This document shows, piece after piece, positions 1-8,618 of a stretch of 29,424 nt of DNA. Source of the DNA: JTS-RE37 sp041743425 (GTDB lineage Bacteria; Bacteroidota; Bacteroidia; Flavobacteriales; Flavobacteriaceae); NCBI GenBank assembly GCA_041743425.1, contig JBGTMS010000028.1:1-29424 (forward strand). Reading direction: 5' to 3'. Every line of letters begins with the position of its first letter. The first letter of the stretch is position 1. A program made the position numbers and the translations under genes. The notes under the pieces were generated by a model that saw nothing but the letters and a program-made list of their open reading frames with translations, had not been told where the DNA came from and ran no database searches.

Positions 1-652
1 TTCCTATGTGCAGGAGGGTGCCGGTATAGAAGGATTCAAACTCCATCGTCGCCTTATCTGTTTCTATCTCGGCAAGGATATCCCCTTCTTCCACCTTATC
101 CCCAACTTTCTTTAACCAGGCCGCCACAGTTCCCTCTTCCATGGTATCACTCAATCGCGGCATTTTAATAATTTCGACCCCTTCGGGTACTTCCTGCGGC
201 GTGTTCCCATCCTCTTCTGACTCAGGCTTCTTTTCTTCCCCGGTGGACCGATCCCCTTTCTGTTCCTTTTTGCCTGTCTCTGATTTTGATTTTTCCATTT
301 TCTCCACTGATTCCTCTCCAGACCCGTCTTTGTCTGTCTTGTCCTCCTTCTCAGTTGAACCCTTGGAATCCGGAGAAGTGGCACTGCCATTTAACAGGTC
401 CGATATATCCTCCCCTTCTTCGCCAATGATAGCCAACAGGCTATCAACCGGTGCCCCGTCTCCTTCTTCAATTCCTATATGCAATAAGGTGCCTTCATGA
501 AAGGATTCGAATTCCATGGTAGCTTTGTCTGTCTCAATTTCCGCGAGGATATCTCCTTCCACGATTTTATCCCCTACTTTCTTCAGCCATTTTGCCACGG
601 TACCTTCTTCCATGGTATCACTTAGTCTGGGCATGTTAATTACTTCTGCCAT
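1..652 (-). CDS. pdhC: Pyruvate dehydrogenase E2, dihydrolipoamide acetyltransferase (N-terminal part, cut by window edge)
   Basis: This is the acetyl-transferring E2 core of the cytoplasmic pyruvate dehydrogenase complex; only about 217 N-terminal residues are in the window. It starts MAEVINMPRLSDTMEEGTVA and contains two nearly identical lipoyl domains (about residues 1-80 and 158-217). Each carries the lipoylation motif EIETDKATM, with the lysine at about residues 43 and 200. A charged linker rich in Ser, Glu, Lys and Asp joins them, as is usual in E2 proteins. The catalytic and E1/E3-binding domains lie beyond the left edge. The ATG is 3 bp after the pdhA stop, so the two are almost certainly one transcript. 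Family assignment is very safe; the symbol (pdhC rather than aceF) follows flavobacterial usage. Confidence 0.95.
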   Translation of the reverse strand, partial: MAEVINMPRLSDTMEEGTVAKWLKKVGDKIVEGDILAEIETDKATMEFESFHEGTLLHIGIEEGDGAPVDSLLAIIGEEGEDISDLLNGSATSPDSKGSTEKEDKTDKDGSGEESVEKMEKSKSETGKKEQKGDRSTGEEKKPESEEDGNTPQEVPEGVEIIKMPRLSDTMEEGTVAAWLKKVGDKVEEGDILAEIETDKATMEFESFYTGTLLHIG

Positions 653-655
653 TAC

Positions 656-1654
656 CTATATTTTATGTTGTAAAAAAGGATAATCTTCCTGTTCGTAGAC
701 CATGTCGTACAGTTGTTCTATTGGAGGGTAATCAGAGTCTTCAGCGAATTTCTCACATTCACTCACCTTGTCCTTCACCTTTTTGTCGATCGCTTTGATC
801 TCATCTTCCGAAGCATATTTTTTTTCTTTAATAACTTCGAGCACCTGGCTAATAGGATCAATTTTTTTGTATTCCTCCACTTCCTCCTTGGTCCTGTAAT
901 GCTGGGCATCGGACATCGAGTGTCCTCGGTAACGGTAGGTTTTCATCTCCAGGAAGGTGGGCCCTCCGCCGCTTCTCGCCCGTTCAATGGCCTTATGCAT
1001 TTCCCCGGCAACTGTAACAGGGTCCATCCCGTCCACAGGACCGCAGGGCATCTCATATCCCAGTCCAAGTTTCCATATTTCTGTGGACCGCGAGGTACGT
1101 GCCACTGAAGTGCCCATAGCATAGCCGTTATTCTCGCAAACAAATACCACCGGTAGTTGCCACAACATGGCCAGATTAAAACTTTCATGGAGAGAGCCTT
1201 GTCGTACAGCCCCATCTCCCATATAACATAGGGTTACTGAATCCCGCTTAAAATACTTGTCTGCAAAGGCAAGTCCGGCCCCGAGGGGGATCTGACCCCC
1301 GACAATTCCGTGACCCCCGTAAAACCGGTGCTCTTTAGAAAAGATGTGCATGGAACCCCCCATCCCCTTTGAGGTACCTGTAACTTTACCGAAGAGTTCC
1401 GCCATCACCTTCCTTGGATCAACGCCCATCCCGATAGGCTGCACATGATTGCGGTAGGCTGTGATCATCCTGTCTTTCGTCAGGTCCATAGCATGGAGTG
1501 CTCCAGCCAATACGGCTTCCTGTCCATTATATAAATGTAAGAATCCGCGTACTTTCTGCTGAATATAAACTGCGGCAAGTTTGTCTTCGAACTTCCTCCA
1601 GAACAACATATCCTCATACCACTTAAGGTAGACTTCCTTCGTAATCTTTTCCAT
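656..1654 (-). CDS. pdhA: Pyruvate dehydrogenase E1 component, alpha subunit
   Basis: This is the thiamine-diphosphate-dependent E1-alpha subunit, which decarboxylates pyruvate and passes the acetyl group to the E2 lipoyl arms. I chose the start MEKITKEVYLKWYEDMLFWR, giving 332 residues, the normal length for the family. An in-frame ATG 28 codons upstream adds only a non-conserved, non-homologous-looking stretch. The ThDP motif begins at MGDGAVRQGSLHESFNLA and ends near CENNGYAMGT. The phosphorylation-loop region reads TYRYRGHSMSD. A purine-rich GGAGGT lies about 21 bp upstream, too far for a typical Shine-Dalgarno site. The gene is followed after 3 bp by the E2 gene. An E1-beta gene is not in the window. 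Confidence 0.95.
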   Translation of the reverse strand: MEKITKEVYLKWYEDMLFWRKFEDKLAAVYIQQKVRGFLHLYNGQEAVLAGALHAMDLTKDRMITAYRNHVQPIGMGVDPRKVMAELFGKVTGTSKGMGGSMHIFSKEHRFYGGHGIVGGQIPLGAGLAFADKYFKRDSVTLCYMGDGAVRQGSLHESFNLAMLWQLPVVFVCENNGYAMGTSVARTSRSTEIWKLGLGYEMPCGPVDGMDPVTVAGEMHKAIERARSGGGPTFLEMKTYRYRGHSMSDAQHYRTKEEVEEYKKIDPISQVLEVIKEKKYASEDEIKAIDKKVKDKVSECEKFAEDSDYPPIEQLYDMVYEQEDYPFLQHKI

Positions 1655-1727
1655 CAAAACATTCAGTTTAAGGTCACCTCCCTGCCGATCATATGCCCCC
1701 AGAGGGCTTCGGGTGAAGGAGGAAAAA

Positions 1728-1735
1728 CAAAAATA
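1728..1735 (-). promoter_or_regulatory. Possible -7 promoter element upstream of pdhA
   Basis: Read on the minus strand this is TATTTTTG, which fits the Bacteroidota -7 consensus TAnnTTTG. It is about 75 bp before the chosen pdhA start. No convincing -33 TTTG was found at the expected spacing, so support is weak. Confidence 0.25.
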
Positions 1736-1818
1736 CACATTAAATCAATAGTGAAAAAGATTTGATTTAAATCCTTATTTCTGTCCGGAAAGTCCGTGTT
1801 GATGGGAGAGAAAAGAAT

Positions 1819-2301
1819 TTAAAGGAAGGATTTATCAAAGCCGAGGGGAAGGAGGTCAGCTATAGAGGCACAAATATAAACTTCACCGGAAAAGCCCGCC
1901 ATTATGACCCGGATAGGGGTTTGATACCGCTGCTCATATTCATATATGGATTGCCGGCAGTTACCGCATGGCGCCGCGGGCCGTTGCACGTCATGGTCTA
2001 AGGAAGACGCGCTGATCGCCACTGCCTTTATTGGTATTCCGGGGTAAATAGCCCCCGCCTGAAATACGGCCACCCTTTCGGCGCAAAGCCCGGAAGGATA
2101 ACTCGCATTTTCCTGGTTATTACCTAAAACAATCTTGCCATTTTCCAGCATTACTGCCGCTCCTACCTTAAAGTTGGAATAAGGAGCGTAGGCATGCTCC
2201 CTGGCTTGCACCGCCCGGGCAAGAAGCATGAGGTCCGTCTCAGGGAGATCTTTGGCGGAGTCATATACCGTGAGGCTGAAAGAAACGTTACGCTGCTGCA
2301 T
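1819..2301 (-). CDS. cdd: Cytidine deaminase
   Basis: Zinc-dependent deamination of cytidine and deoxycytidine to uridine and deoxyuridine in pyrimidine salvage; cytoplasmic. The chosen start MQQRNVSFSLTVYD gives 160 residues; an upstream in-frame ATG would add 9 residues. Key motifs are NQENASYPSGLCAERVA (zinc ligand Cys73 and proton-shuttle Glu75) and PAAPCGNCRQ (zinc ligands Cys112 and Cys115). This is the three-cysteine arrangement of the tetrameric class. It lies between porV and pdhA on the same strand, an arrangement I recall from other Flavobacteriaceae. A hairpin separates it from porV, so it may be mostly transcribed on its own. Confidence 0.93.
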   Translation of the reverse strand: MQQRNVSFSLTVYDSAKDLPETDLMLLARAVQAREHAYAPYSNFKVGAAVMLENGKIVLGNNQENASYPSGLCAERVAVFQAGAIYPGIPIKAVAISASSLDHDVQRPAAPCGNCRQSIYEYEQRYQTPIRVIMAGFSGEVYICASIADLLPLGFDKSFL

Positions 2302-2334
2302 ATGAATCGACCGGTTAATTGAATCCAAAAATAA

Positions 2335-2360
2335 GAAAACCTGCTTTATCGCAGGTTTTC
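2335..2360 (-). terminator. Perfect 10-bp hairpin between porV and cdd
   Basis: The arms GAAAACCTGC and GCAGGTTTTC are perfectly complementary around a 6-base loop. On the minus strand they are followed by a T-rich run (TTATTTTTGG). It lies 25 bp after the porV stop and probably ends or attenuates the porV transcript before cdd. The following TATTTTTG also matches the Bacteroidota -7 consensus and could serve cdd. Confidence 0.7.
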
Positions 2361-2384
2361 AATTCAAAATAATGCGTTGGGTGA

Positions 2385-3539
2385 TCAGTCATTAAAATAT
2401 TCCTGTCCCAGATTAAACGTCAGGGAGAACCGCAAGGTGTTTTCAAGAGGATTTCTCACCTGCGAGGTTGAGAACAGATAGGACAGATCTACCTGGGCTG
2501 ATCTGAATTTAAATCCGGCACCAAGCGTAAAAAACTTCCTGGATCCTTTGTCCTCGCTTTCGTTAAAATAGCCTGTCCGGATCATAAATGCATCCTGATA
2601 CACATATTCTGCCCCGAGAGACCATATAAATTCCTTAAGTTCCTCACTAAACCCGTCCGGCGCATCACCAAATGAATTAAATATGCCATTGAAAAATGTG
2701 ATTTTCTGATATTCTGTGTTATCCGCGGCATCTACATCTCCGTCTCCGTCAAAATCCTTTGGAGTCGGGACGAGAAGTTTGTTCAGCTCAGTAGTGACGC
2801 CAATCACATTATCCTGATCCAGAATAAAATCAAATCCTCCTCCCAGCTTCAGGTTGGTAGGTATAAAATTTTCCTGTCCTCCCTCGTCGTATTTGATTTT
2901 CCCTCCCAGATTTGACAGGTTAAATCCGGCCCTCCAGCGGCCATCGAAATTCTGATAGGCAATTTCCCGTGATCGATAGTATCCGGCTACATCCACTGCA
3001 AATGAATTGGCCGCCTGCGAATCCACATTTTCATCCTGTGGCAACCTGAGATTTGAACTGATAAAGCGACCGGCGACCGCCATAGAAAACTGATCACTGA
3101 GCTTCAGGGAATAGGATCCGTCCAATGCCAGCTCATTGGGCTTGGCGATGGTCCCGGGATCATTGGCAAATTGCCGCAGCTCTATTTCCCCAAGGGTAAA
3201 ATACCGCAGGCTAAAAGCGAAAGCGCTCCGATCATTGATCTTGTTGTAAAAATTACCGTTCAAAAGCGCAATATCTGTAATAATGCTTTCTAGGTAAGGG
3301 GTATAACTGACACTGATTCCCATTTTGCGCTCCGCAAAAGCGAATTTTGCAGGGTTCCACTGCTGAGAAAACGCGTCGACAGAAGTTGCAACCCCCATAT
3401 CTCCCATGCCTGCAGCCCTGGCATCCGCCGCTATGGTGAGGAAGGGGACGGCCGTAGTGATGACCCTGTCCTCCTGAGCAATAGCCTTAGCTCCAATAAC
3501 AAGCAATACAATGAGGGTTAATTTTTTCATTTCTTTCAT
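2385..3539 (-). CDS. porV: Type IX secretion system outer-membrane protein PorV (LptO family)
   Basis: PorV is a FadL-like outer-membrane beta-barrel of the type IX secretion system; it binds the C-terminal signal of cargo and works with the PorU attachment complex. The 384-residue protein starts with a signal peptide (charged MKEMKK, then a hydrophobic run ending AIAQ). It continues with the family-typical TIAADARAAGMGDMGVATS and SQQWNPAKFAFAERKMGIS, and ends on alternating aromatic/hydrophobic barrel strands (LENTLRFSLTFNLGQEYF). An insertion near residues 240-270 carries an acidic DFDGDGDVDAAD stretch like a calcium-binding repeat. It is divergent from gldJ. porU, normally adjacent, is absent from the 456-bp gap between them. 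Identification is by strong family resemblance. Confidence 0.92.
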   Translation of the reverse strand: MKEMKKLTLIVLLVIGAKAIAQEDRVITTAVPFLTIAADARAAGMGDMGVATSVDAFSQQWNPAKFAFAERKMGISVSYTPYLESIITDIALLNGNFYNKINDRSAFAFSLRYFTLGEIELRQFANDPGTIAKPNELALDGSYSLKLSDQFSMAVAGRFISSNLRLPQDENVDSQAANSFAVDVAGYYRSREIAYQNFDGRWRAGFNLSNLGGKIKYDEGGQENFIPTNLKLGGGFDFILDQDNVIGVTTELNKLLVPTPKDFDGDGDVDAADNTEYQKITFFNGIFNSFGDAPDGFSEELKEFIWSLGAEYVYQDAFMIRTGYFNESEDKGSRKFFTLGAGFKFRSAQVDLSYLFSTSQVRNPLENTLRFSLTFNLGQEYFND

Positions 3540-3995
3540 ATCAAATTCAATTGGCGCAAAAATCCTAATTTATAATCAATTACTCAAATAAAATTAGTCG
3601 TATTACATGTAAACGGCCAATTTCGATTAATCTTATACGCTTAAACGGATTATTTTGGATTTTGTCTTATGGTGAAGGCCTAATTTCAGGCAATAATTGG
3701 TCGATTAAATTATTTATTAGTAGTGTAGTGTTACAGTGCTTTCCGAGCGGGGCGGGACACAGCTGTAAAAGATTCCCTCCGCCCCATACTATAATGCATC
3801 CGCAGCCGTTATGAAATATAGTAAGTTCCGATAATTTACTACTGGCCAACGCCGGGTAAAATTAATTTTACGGCAATGAAATATAAAAGGCAAAAGACCG
3901 TTTTATAAGCCGAAAGTGACGCGTATACTAATTGAAATACAAAAACACGTCCATTGAAACCGGGAAGTGTTTTTGAACTAAAGTCCTAAATACAG
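3540..3995. other. Divergent intergenic region between porV and gldJ
   Basis: This 456-bp AT-rich gap separates the divergent porV and gldJ starts and must hold both promoters. No coding frame of believable composition is present; the 60-codon frame on the minus strand near 3667-3849 has no family character. No remnant of porU was visible in any frame I read. Confidence 0.7.
3940..3975 (+). promoter_or_regulatory. Inverted repeat in the gldJ leader
   Basis: CAAAAACAC (3940-3948) and GTGTTTTTG (3967-3975) form a perfect 9-bp inverted repeat around an 18-base spacer. The repeat ends 20 bp before the gldJ ATG. It could be an operator or an RNA hairpin that affects translation. Its function is inferred from position only. 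Confidence 0.4.
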
Positions 3996-5660
3996 ATGAA
4001 AAAACAATTGATCAAAGTTGTCCTCTCTTGTGCGGTTGTCGCGGGAACTTTTACGGTGTCCAGCTGTAAAAAATCCTCAACATCCAAAGATGTCTCGAGG
4101 GCTACCGGCTGGAAGATAAACGCCAAAGAAGGGGGCTTCCAGTACAATTCAGACTTCAAAGAACAGGAAACTGCTCCGGGGCTTGTATTTATAGAAGGAG
4201 GAACCTTTACGAAAGGAAAGGTGCAGGATGATGTAATGCACGAATGGAACAATACACCTACCTCTCAGCACGTCCAGTCCTTTTACATGGATGAAACAGA
4301 GGTTACCAATGTGATGTACCTGGAATACCTTGACTATCTAAAAAGCGTTTACCCTCCGGAAAATCCAAAATATGCGAATATCTATACCGGTGCCCTTCCG
4401 GATACCCTGGTGTGGCGAAACCGGTTGGGTTATAATGAAACCATGACCAACAATTACCTGCGTCATCCTGCCTATGCAGAATATCCTGTGGTGGGTGTCA
4501 ACTGGGTTCAGGCTGTTCAGTTCGCTGAGTGGCGTACGGACAGGGTTAATGAGGCCATGCTCGAAAGAGAAGGCTATCTGGCGAAAGATGCCAAATACCA
4601 GGCAGCCAATGGCGAAATAGAGGGAACTTTCAACACGGAAGCCTATCTGAACCGTCCGGAATCGGTTTACGGCGGACAAATAGATTCGCTGCAGGGAAAA
4701 ATGAAAAAAGACTCGGTTTCTGCCTTCGCCAAACGAAGCAGTGGTGTGATCATGCCTGAATACCGTTTGCCTACTGAAACAGAATGGGAATATGCTGCAG
4801 CAGCACTTCAGGGTTCGAGGGAATACAATAATTACAGGGGCAGGAAAAAATATCCATGGGAAGGAGAATACACCCGAAGTGGTCAACGTGTCGGCCGGGG
4901 CGATCAACTGGCCAATTTTAAACAGGGCAAAGGCGATTACGGCGGAATTGCCGGATGGTCTGATGATGGTGCCGATATAACTGCTGAGGTAAAATCCTAT
5001 AAATCCAACGACCTGGGTCTTTACGACATGGCCGGTAACGTGGCAGAATGGGTGGCAGATGTCTACAGGCCTATTGTGGATGACGAAATAAGTGATTTCA
5101 ATTATTACCGAGGTAACATATACATGAAAACAGCCATCGGCGAAGATGGAAAAGTGACCATCCTGAGAGACAGTATTTCCTATGATACCTTGCCTAATGG
5201 AAAAATAGTGGCCGTGAACCTGCCCGGGGAAATCAAAATGGTGCCTGTTGATGAAAAGGAGACCTATCTGAGGACCAACTTTTCAAACTCGGACAACAGG
5301 GGATACAGGGATGGAGATCCCGGATCTTCACGGTTTTTTGACCGGTTCAACGGGGAAGAAGAGGAGGATACCCCAAAAATGTATAACTCACCTAATCATA
5401 AGGTCGAAGTTGATTCTACAGGCAATCTTGTTCGCGAATACGATACTTCAAATAACCGCACCACACTTATCAATGATGAGGTTAGGGTGTTCAAAGGCGG
5501 TTCCTGGCGAGACAGAGCCTATTGGCTCGATCCTGCCCAACGGAGGTACCTCCCGCAATATATGGCCACTGACTATATCGGATTCCGATGTGCCATGTCC
5601 AGGGTAGGCTCGAAATCCAAAACGAAAAATAAAACCATAAGGGGTAAAAAAGTAAATTAG
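3996..5660 (+). CDS. gldJ: Gliding motility lipoprotein GldJ
   Basis: GldJ is a lipoprotein needed for gliding motility and for a working type IX secretion machine in Flavobacterium-type bacteria. The 554-residue protein opens with a lipoprotein signal peptide (MKKQLIKVVL, hydrophobic core, lipobox VSSC with Cys24). The rest is a formylglycine-generating-enzyme/sulfatase-modifying (SUMF1) fold: LVFIEGGTFTKG near residue 64, FYMDETEVTNVMYLEYLDY, YRLPTETEWEYAA, GLYDMAGNVAEWVADVY and a final FKGGSWRDRAY...YIGFRCAM. Long acidic insertions between these motifs are typical of GldJ and GldK. A strong terminator follows. Its partner porV is divergent next door. Confidence is high. Confidence 0.95.
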   Translation: MKKQLIKVVLSCAVVAGTFTVSSCKKSSTSKDVSRATGWKINAKEGGFQYNSDFKEQETAPGLVFIEGGTFTKGKVQDDVMHEWNNTPTSQHVQSFYMDETEVTNVMYLEYLDYLKSVYPPENPKYANIYTGALPDTLVWRNRLGYNETMTNNYLRHPAYAEYPVVGVNWVQAVQFAEWRTDRVNEAMLEREGYLAKDAKYQAANGEIEGTFNTEAYLNRPESVYGGQIDSLQGKMKKDSVSAFAKRSSGVIMPEYRLPTETEWEYAAAALQGSREYNNYRGRKKYPWEGEYTRSGQRVGRGDQLANFKQGKGDYGGIAGWSDDGADITAEVKSYKSNDLGLYDMAGNVAEWVADVYRPIVDDEISDFNYYRGNIYMKTAIGEDGKVTILRDSISYDTLPNGKIVAVNLPGEIKMVPVDEKETYLRTNFSNSDNRGYRDGDPGSSRFFDRFNGEEEEDTPKMYNSPNHKVEVDSTGNLVREYDTSNNRTTLINDEVRVFKGGSWRDRAYWLDPAQRRYLPQYMATDYIGFRCAMSRVGSKSKTKNKTIRGKKVN

Positions 5661-5684
5661 GCAAACCCGCCTTCAAACAGAAAG

Positions 5685-5713
5685 CCCTGACACTATTGTC
5701 AGGGTTTTTTTTT
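5685..5713 (+). terminator. Rho-independent terminator after gldJ
   Basis: CCCTGACA (5685-5692) and TGTCAGGG (5697-5704) form a perfect 8-bp stem with a CTAT loop, followed directly by nine T residues. It lies 24 bp after the gldJ stop. Confidence 0.9.
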
Positions 5714-5876
5714 GCTGCGCCGGGATGCCGGCAACCTGTTTTTCAGTTATTCCGGAAAAGCAATACTTACCACAGGTTGCCTAAAAAAAAGTATCTTTAT
5801 TGCCATCAGAGCAGTGGGGAATCACATAAGCGTCGTTCAGATTCGATGCAACTCTGAAATACAAGAGGTTTTGCAT

Positions 5877-7151
5877 ATGACTATTGAGTCCCTACACAAG
5901 CTTTTCCTGCAACATCCGGGGGTCAGCACGGATACCCGAAGCATTCTTCCCAACAGTATTTTTTTCGCCTTGAAAGGCGCTAATTTTAACGGGAATTCCT
6001 TTGCATTATCAGCGCTGGAAAAAGGGGCAGCCTATGCGGTGGTAGATGAGGTTGCAAACGGACCGAAGGACAGGATCCTACGCGTTCCGGAAGTGCTGGA
6101 AACCCTTCAGCAACTCGCCTCATTTCACAGGCAGCAGACCGCAGTACGCATTATCGGTATCACCGGAAGTAATGGCAAAACGACAACCAAGGAACTCATA
6201 CATGCGGTGCTTTCAGAAAAATATCGCACTATAGCCACCAAAGGAAATCTCAACAATCATATCGGAGTTCCCTTAACACTTTTATCCATTCAGGAGGATA
6301 CTGAAATGGCGGTGGTAGAAATGGGTGCCAACCATCCCGGTGAAATCGCGTTCCTTTCGGGCCTGGCTCAGCCCGATTTCGGGTATATTTCCAATTTCGG
6401 GAAGGCCCACTTAGAAGGCTTTGGCAGTATTGAAGGGGTGATCAAAGCCAAAACAGAATTATACCGGGATCTTATCGCAAGGGACAAGGCTGTTTTCCTG
6501 AATGCGGATGACGCTATTCAAAGGGAGCAACTTCAGGGCTATGCCAAAAAAATCGGCTTCAGTGAAGATAATCCTCAGTACTTTAATATAAAATTCCTGG
6601 GAGCTCAGCCCAATGTTTCACTGGAATTAGAAGGTTCCGAAATCAATACGCAACTGGTAGGTCATTACAATTTCAGCAATTGTGGGGCTGCAGCGCTCAT
6701 TGGGAAGTATTTCAATATCCCTGTTGCTGCCATAAAACATGCTCTGGAAAATTATAAGCCTAAAAACAACCGCTCACAACGCCTCAGTAAAAACGGACAT
6801 CAGATCCTACTTGACGCGTACAATGCAAATCCCACAAGCATGAGAGCAGCCCTTGAAAATTTTGACAGGATGGAGGGTACCAACAAGGTGGTCTTTCTCG
6901 GAGATATGTTTGAACTTGGCACTACCGCTGCCGATGAGCACCAGGAAATTGCCACCCTGGCGAAAGGAATGAAATTTCAGAAGGTCTTCCTGATTGGAGA
7001 GCACTTTATTAAAGCGGCCACCGGCGCTTCAGGTTTTACCGGAATGGACGCACTTGCCGGATATCTGAAATTGCATCCGCTAAAGGAAAGCAACATCCTG
7101 ATCAAAGGTTCAAGGGGAATGGCCATGGAACGAATTCTTGAACTTCTCTGA
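5877..7151 (+). CDS. murF: UDP-N-acetylmuramoyl-tripeptide--D-alanyl-D-alanine ligase
   Basis: MurF makes the last cytoplasmic peptidoglycan precursor by ATP-dependent addition of D-Ala-D-Ala to the UDP-MurNAc-tripeptide. The start MTIESLHKLFLQHPGVSTDT gives 424 residues, close to family length. An in-frame ATG at 5712 would add 55 unrelated residues and overlap the gldJ terminator, so I rejected it. An AGAGG sequence lies about 8 bp before the chosen ATG. The N-terminal uridine-binding motif is VSTDTRSILPNSIFFALKG. The P-loop GITGSNGKTTTKEL covers residues 94-107. AVVEMGANHPGEI and LDAYNANPTSMRAALENF mark the central and C-terminal ligase domains. It is probably transcribed separately from gldJ. 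Confidence 0.95.
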   Translation: MTIESLHKLFLQHPGVSTDTRSILPNSIFFALKGANFNGNSFALSALEKGAAYAVVDEVANGPKDRILRVPEVLETLQQLASFHRQQTAVRIIGITGSNGKTTTKELIHAVLSEKYRTIATKGNLNNHIGVPLTLLSIQEDTEMAVVEMGANHPGEIAFLSGLAQPDFGYISNFGKAHLEGFGSIEGVIKAKTELYRDLIARDKAVFLNADDAIQREQLQGYAKKIGFSEDNPQYFNIKFLGAQPNVSLELEGSEINTQLVGHYNFSNCGAAALIGKYFNIPVAAIKHALENYKPKNNRSQRLSKNGHQILLDAYNANPTSMRAALENFDRMEGTNKVVFLGDMFELGTTAADEHQEIATLAKGMKFQKVFLIGEHFIKAATGASGFTGMDALAGYLKLHPLKESNILIKGSRGMAMERILELL

Positions 7152-7225
7152 AAGGAAATCTGAGGCACGTGCAGCTCGCGGATAGGTTTGGATTTGCGGT
7201 CAAATCGAAATTGACCTGCGGGATG

Positions 7226-7300
7226 TGGGACATACTGGATTCGAACCAGTGACCTCTGCCCTGTCAAGGCAGCGCTCTAAACCAACTGAGCTAATATCCC
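7226..7300 (-). tRNA. tRNA-Val, anticodon GAC
   Basis: Read on the minus strand this is a complete cloverleaf. The acceptor GGGATAT pairs with ATGTCCC (one G-T pair), and the discriminator base is A. The D arm contains AGCTCAGTTGGTTTAGAGC, and the anticodon stem CTGCC/GGCAG holds the loop TTGACAG. The T arm has GGTTCGAATCC. The anticodon GAC reads GUC/GUU valine codons. CCA is not encoded. A weak 6-bp hairpin (GGTCAA/TTGACC at 7198-7216) lies just downstream. Confidence 0.95.
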
Positions 7301-7514
7301 TCTTTTAAAAAACGATCCGGGGATCCCGTTGATGGAATTTCCCGGAAAGAATTGCAATATCGGAAAATTATCGGGATCTTTTTCGGAAGATTAGCAAACC
7401 GCAATTAAAAGGAGGCGGGTACAAGCCTCAGGGCATGAGGCAGGCGGAGCTGCATTTTCAAAGAGCCGTCACCATGAGGATGTTGCAAGGAATCATATAT
7501 TAAAAAGAAAGCTT

Positions 7515-8279
7515 ATGAAGATCGTGTCATGGAACGTCAATGGCATCAGAGCTGTTGTCAAAAAAGAATTTTTCGAAGCCATGGAGGTTACCCGATGGGA
7601 CATCCTTTGCTTACAGGAAACGAAGGCGCAGAATGCCGAGGTTATGGAATCCTTGGAACCCTTTAAAAAACTGTACGGGTTTTATAATGCAGCGGAAAAA
7701 AAAGGATATTCAGGAACCTCAATTATCAGTAAAACGGAGCCACTCGGTGTCACTTTTGATATGGGCATCGCTGAGCACGACAATGAGGGAAGGATCATTT
7801 GTTCAGAGTATGCCGAATTTTACCTGGTTAATGTATATGTGCCCAATTCAGGACAACAGTTGGACCGGCTTGGATACCGGGCAAAATGGGATGCAGATTT
7901 TCTGGCCTATCTCAGGCACAAGGAAATGAGCAAACCTGTGATTGTCTGCGGAGACTTAAATGTAGCTCACCGGCCTATCGACTTAAAAAACGACAAATCC
8001 AATTATAATAAAACCGCCGGATATACACAGACCGAGATTGACGGAATGGACCGTCTTCTGAGTTCCGGTTTCCGTGACAGTTTCCGTCACCTCTATCCGG
8101 AAAAAGAGTCATATACGTATTGGAGTTACCGTTTTAAGGCCAGGGAACGCAATGTGGGCTGGCGCATTGATTATTTTTTGGTCAGTCCTTCGCTTATTGA
8201 TAAAGTTCAGGACGTTGTTATCTGGAATGACATCCACGGCTCAGACCATTGCCCTCTGGTATTGGACATCAATCTTTAA
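7515..8279 (+). CDS. xth: Exodeoxyribonuclease III / AP endonuclease
   Basis: This is a Mg-dependent base-excision repair enzyme that cuts 5' of abasic sites and removes nucleotides from 3' ends of duplex DNA. The 254-residue protein has every hallmark of the exonuclease-endonuclease-phosphatase fold: SWNVNGIRA (Asn7), LQETKAQ (metal-binding Glu35), YVPNSGQ, CGDLNVAH (Asp147, Asn149), VGWRIDYFLVS (Asp219) and the terminal GSDHCPLVL pair (Asp244, His245). The length is normal. It follows the tRNA gene but on the opposite strand and appears to be a single-gene unit. Whether xth or exoA is the better symbol cannot be told from sequence alone. Confidence 0.94.
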   Translation: MKIVSWNVNGIRAVVKKEFFEAMEVTRWDILCLQETKAQNAEVMESLEPFKKLYGFYNAAEKKGYSGTSIISKTEPLGVTFDMGIAEHDNEGRIICSEYAEFYLVNVYVPNSGQQLDRLGYRAKWDADFLAYLRHKEMSKPVIVCGDLNVAHRPIDLKNDKSNYNKTAGYTQTEIDGMDRLLSSGFRDSFRHLYPEKESYTYWSYRFKARERNVGWRIDYFLVSPSLIDKVQDVVIWNDIHGSDHCPLVLDINL

Positions 8280-8556
8280 CAGGGAGGAATTAACCCACTT
8301 TCCAATATTAGGTGACAGGAAGAACTTACTATTAGAGTTCAGGATTCCCTGATCGGAAACGTCCTAACATATTCCAAGGAGTTGCAGGTTGCAAATCTAC
8401 ATTCAGGGTAAGTAGTAGCAATCTAGGTAGAATGCCTGATATTTGAACGTCATTTCCATCTTAGACTGCAGCCTGTATAATCGCCGTCAACAGCCTTGGA
8501 ACGCCTTCTAATTTCTAATGAGCTATAAATTGCTTTGAAAAAAAGGAGGAGGTTAT
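8280..8556. other. Intergenic region between xth and the response regulator
   Basis: No convincing gene or terminator was seen here. The stretch ends in an unusually strong purine-rich AAAAGGAGGAGG (8541-8552), which precedes a tiny open frame. Confidence 0.5.
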
Positions 8557-8586
8557 ATGGATTTAATTAGTTTTGCCAAAAGATAA
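8557..8586 (+). other. Tiny 9-codon open frame with a strong ribosome binding site
   Basis: ATG plus eight codons (MDLISFAKR, then TAA) sit 4 bp after AAAAGGAGGAGGTT, a far stronger Shine-Dalgarno site than others in the window. It ends 32 bp before the TTG start of the response regulator and is in a different frame. It could be a translated leader, or it could be chance. Confidence 0.3.
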
Positions 8587-8618
8587 TCCCAATACAACCG
8601 AACACTAAATCAAACCAA

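Noticed and set aside
1..652. Two near-identical coding stretches that might be a DNA repeat
   Set aside because: They are the tandem lipoyl domains expected in E2 proteins, not an independent repeat element.
1655..1738. Upstream in-frame start for pdhA
   Set aside because: The 28 extra residues do not resemble the conserved PdhA N-terminus, which begins at MEKITKEVYLKW.
3667..3849. 60-codon minus-strand frame between porV and gldJ
   Set aside because: No recognisable protein character, no coupling to a neighbour, and it sits in a region that must hold divergent promoters.
5712..5876. Upstream in-frame start for murF
   Set aside because: It would add 55 residues without family similarity and begin inside the gldJ terminator T run.
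7318..7394. Distant inverted GATCCCG/CGGGATC pair after the tRNA gene
   Set aside because: The arms are only 7 bp with a loop of over 40 bases, which is expected by chance.
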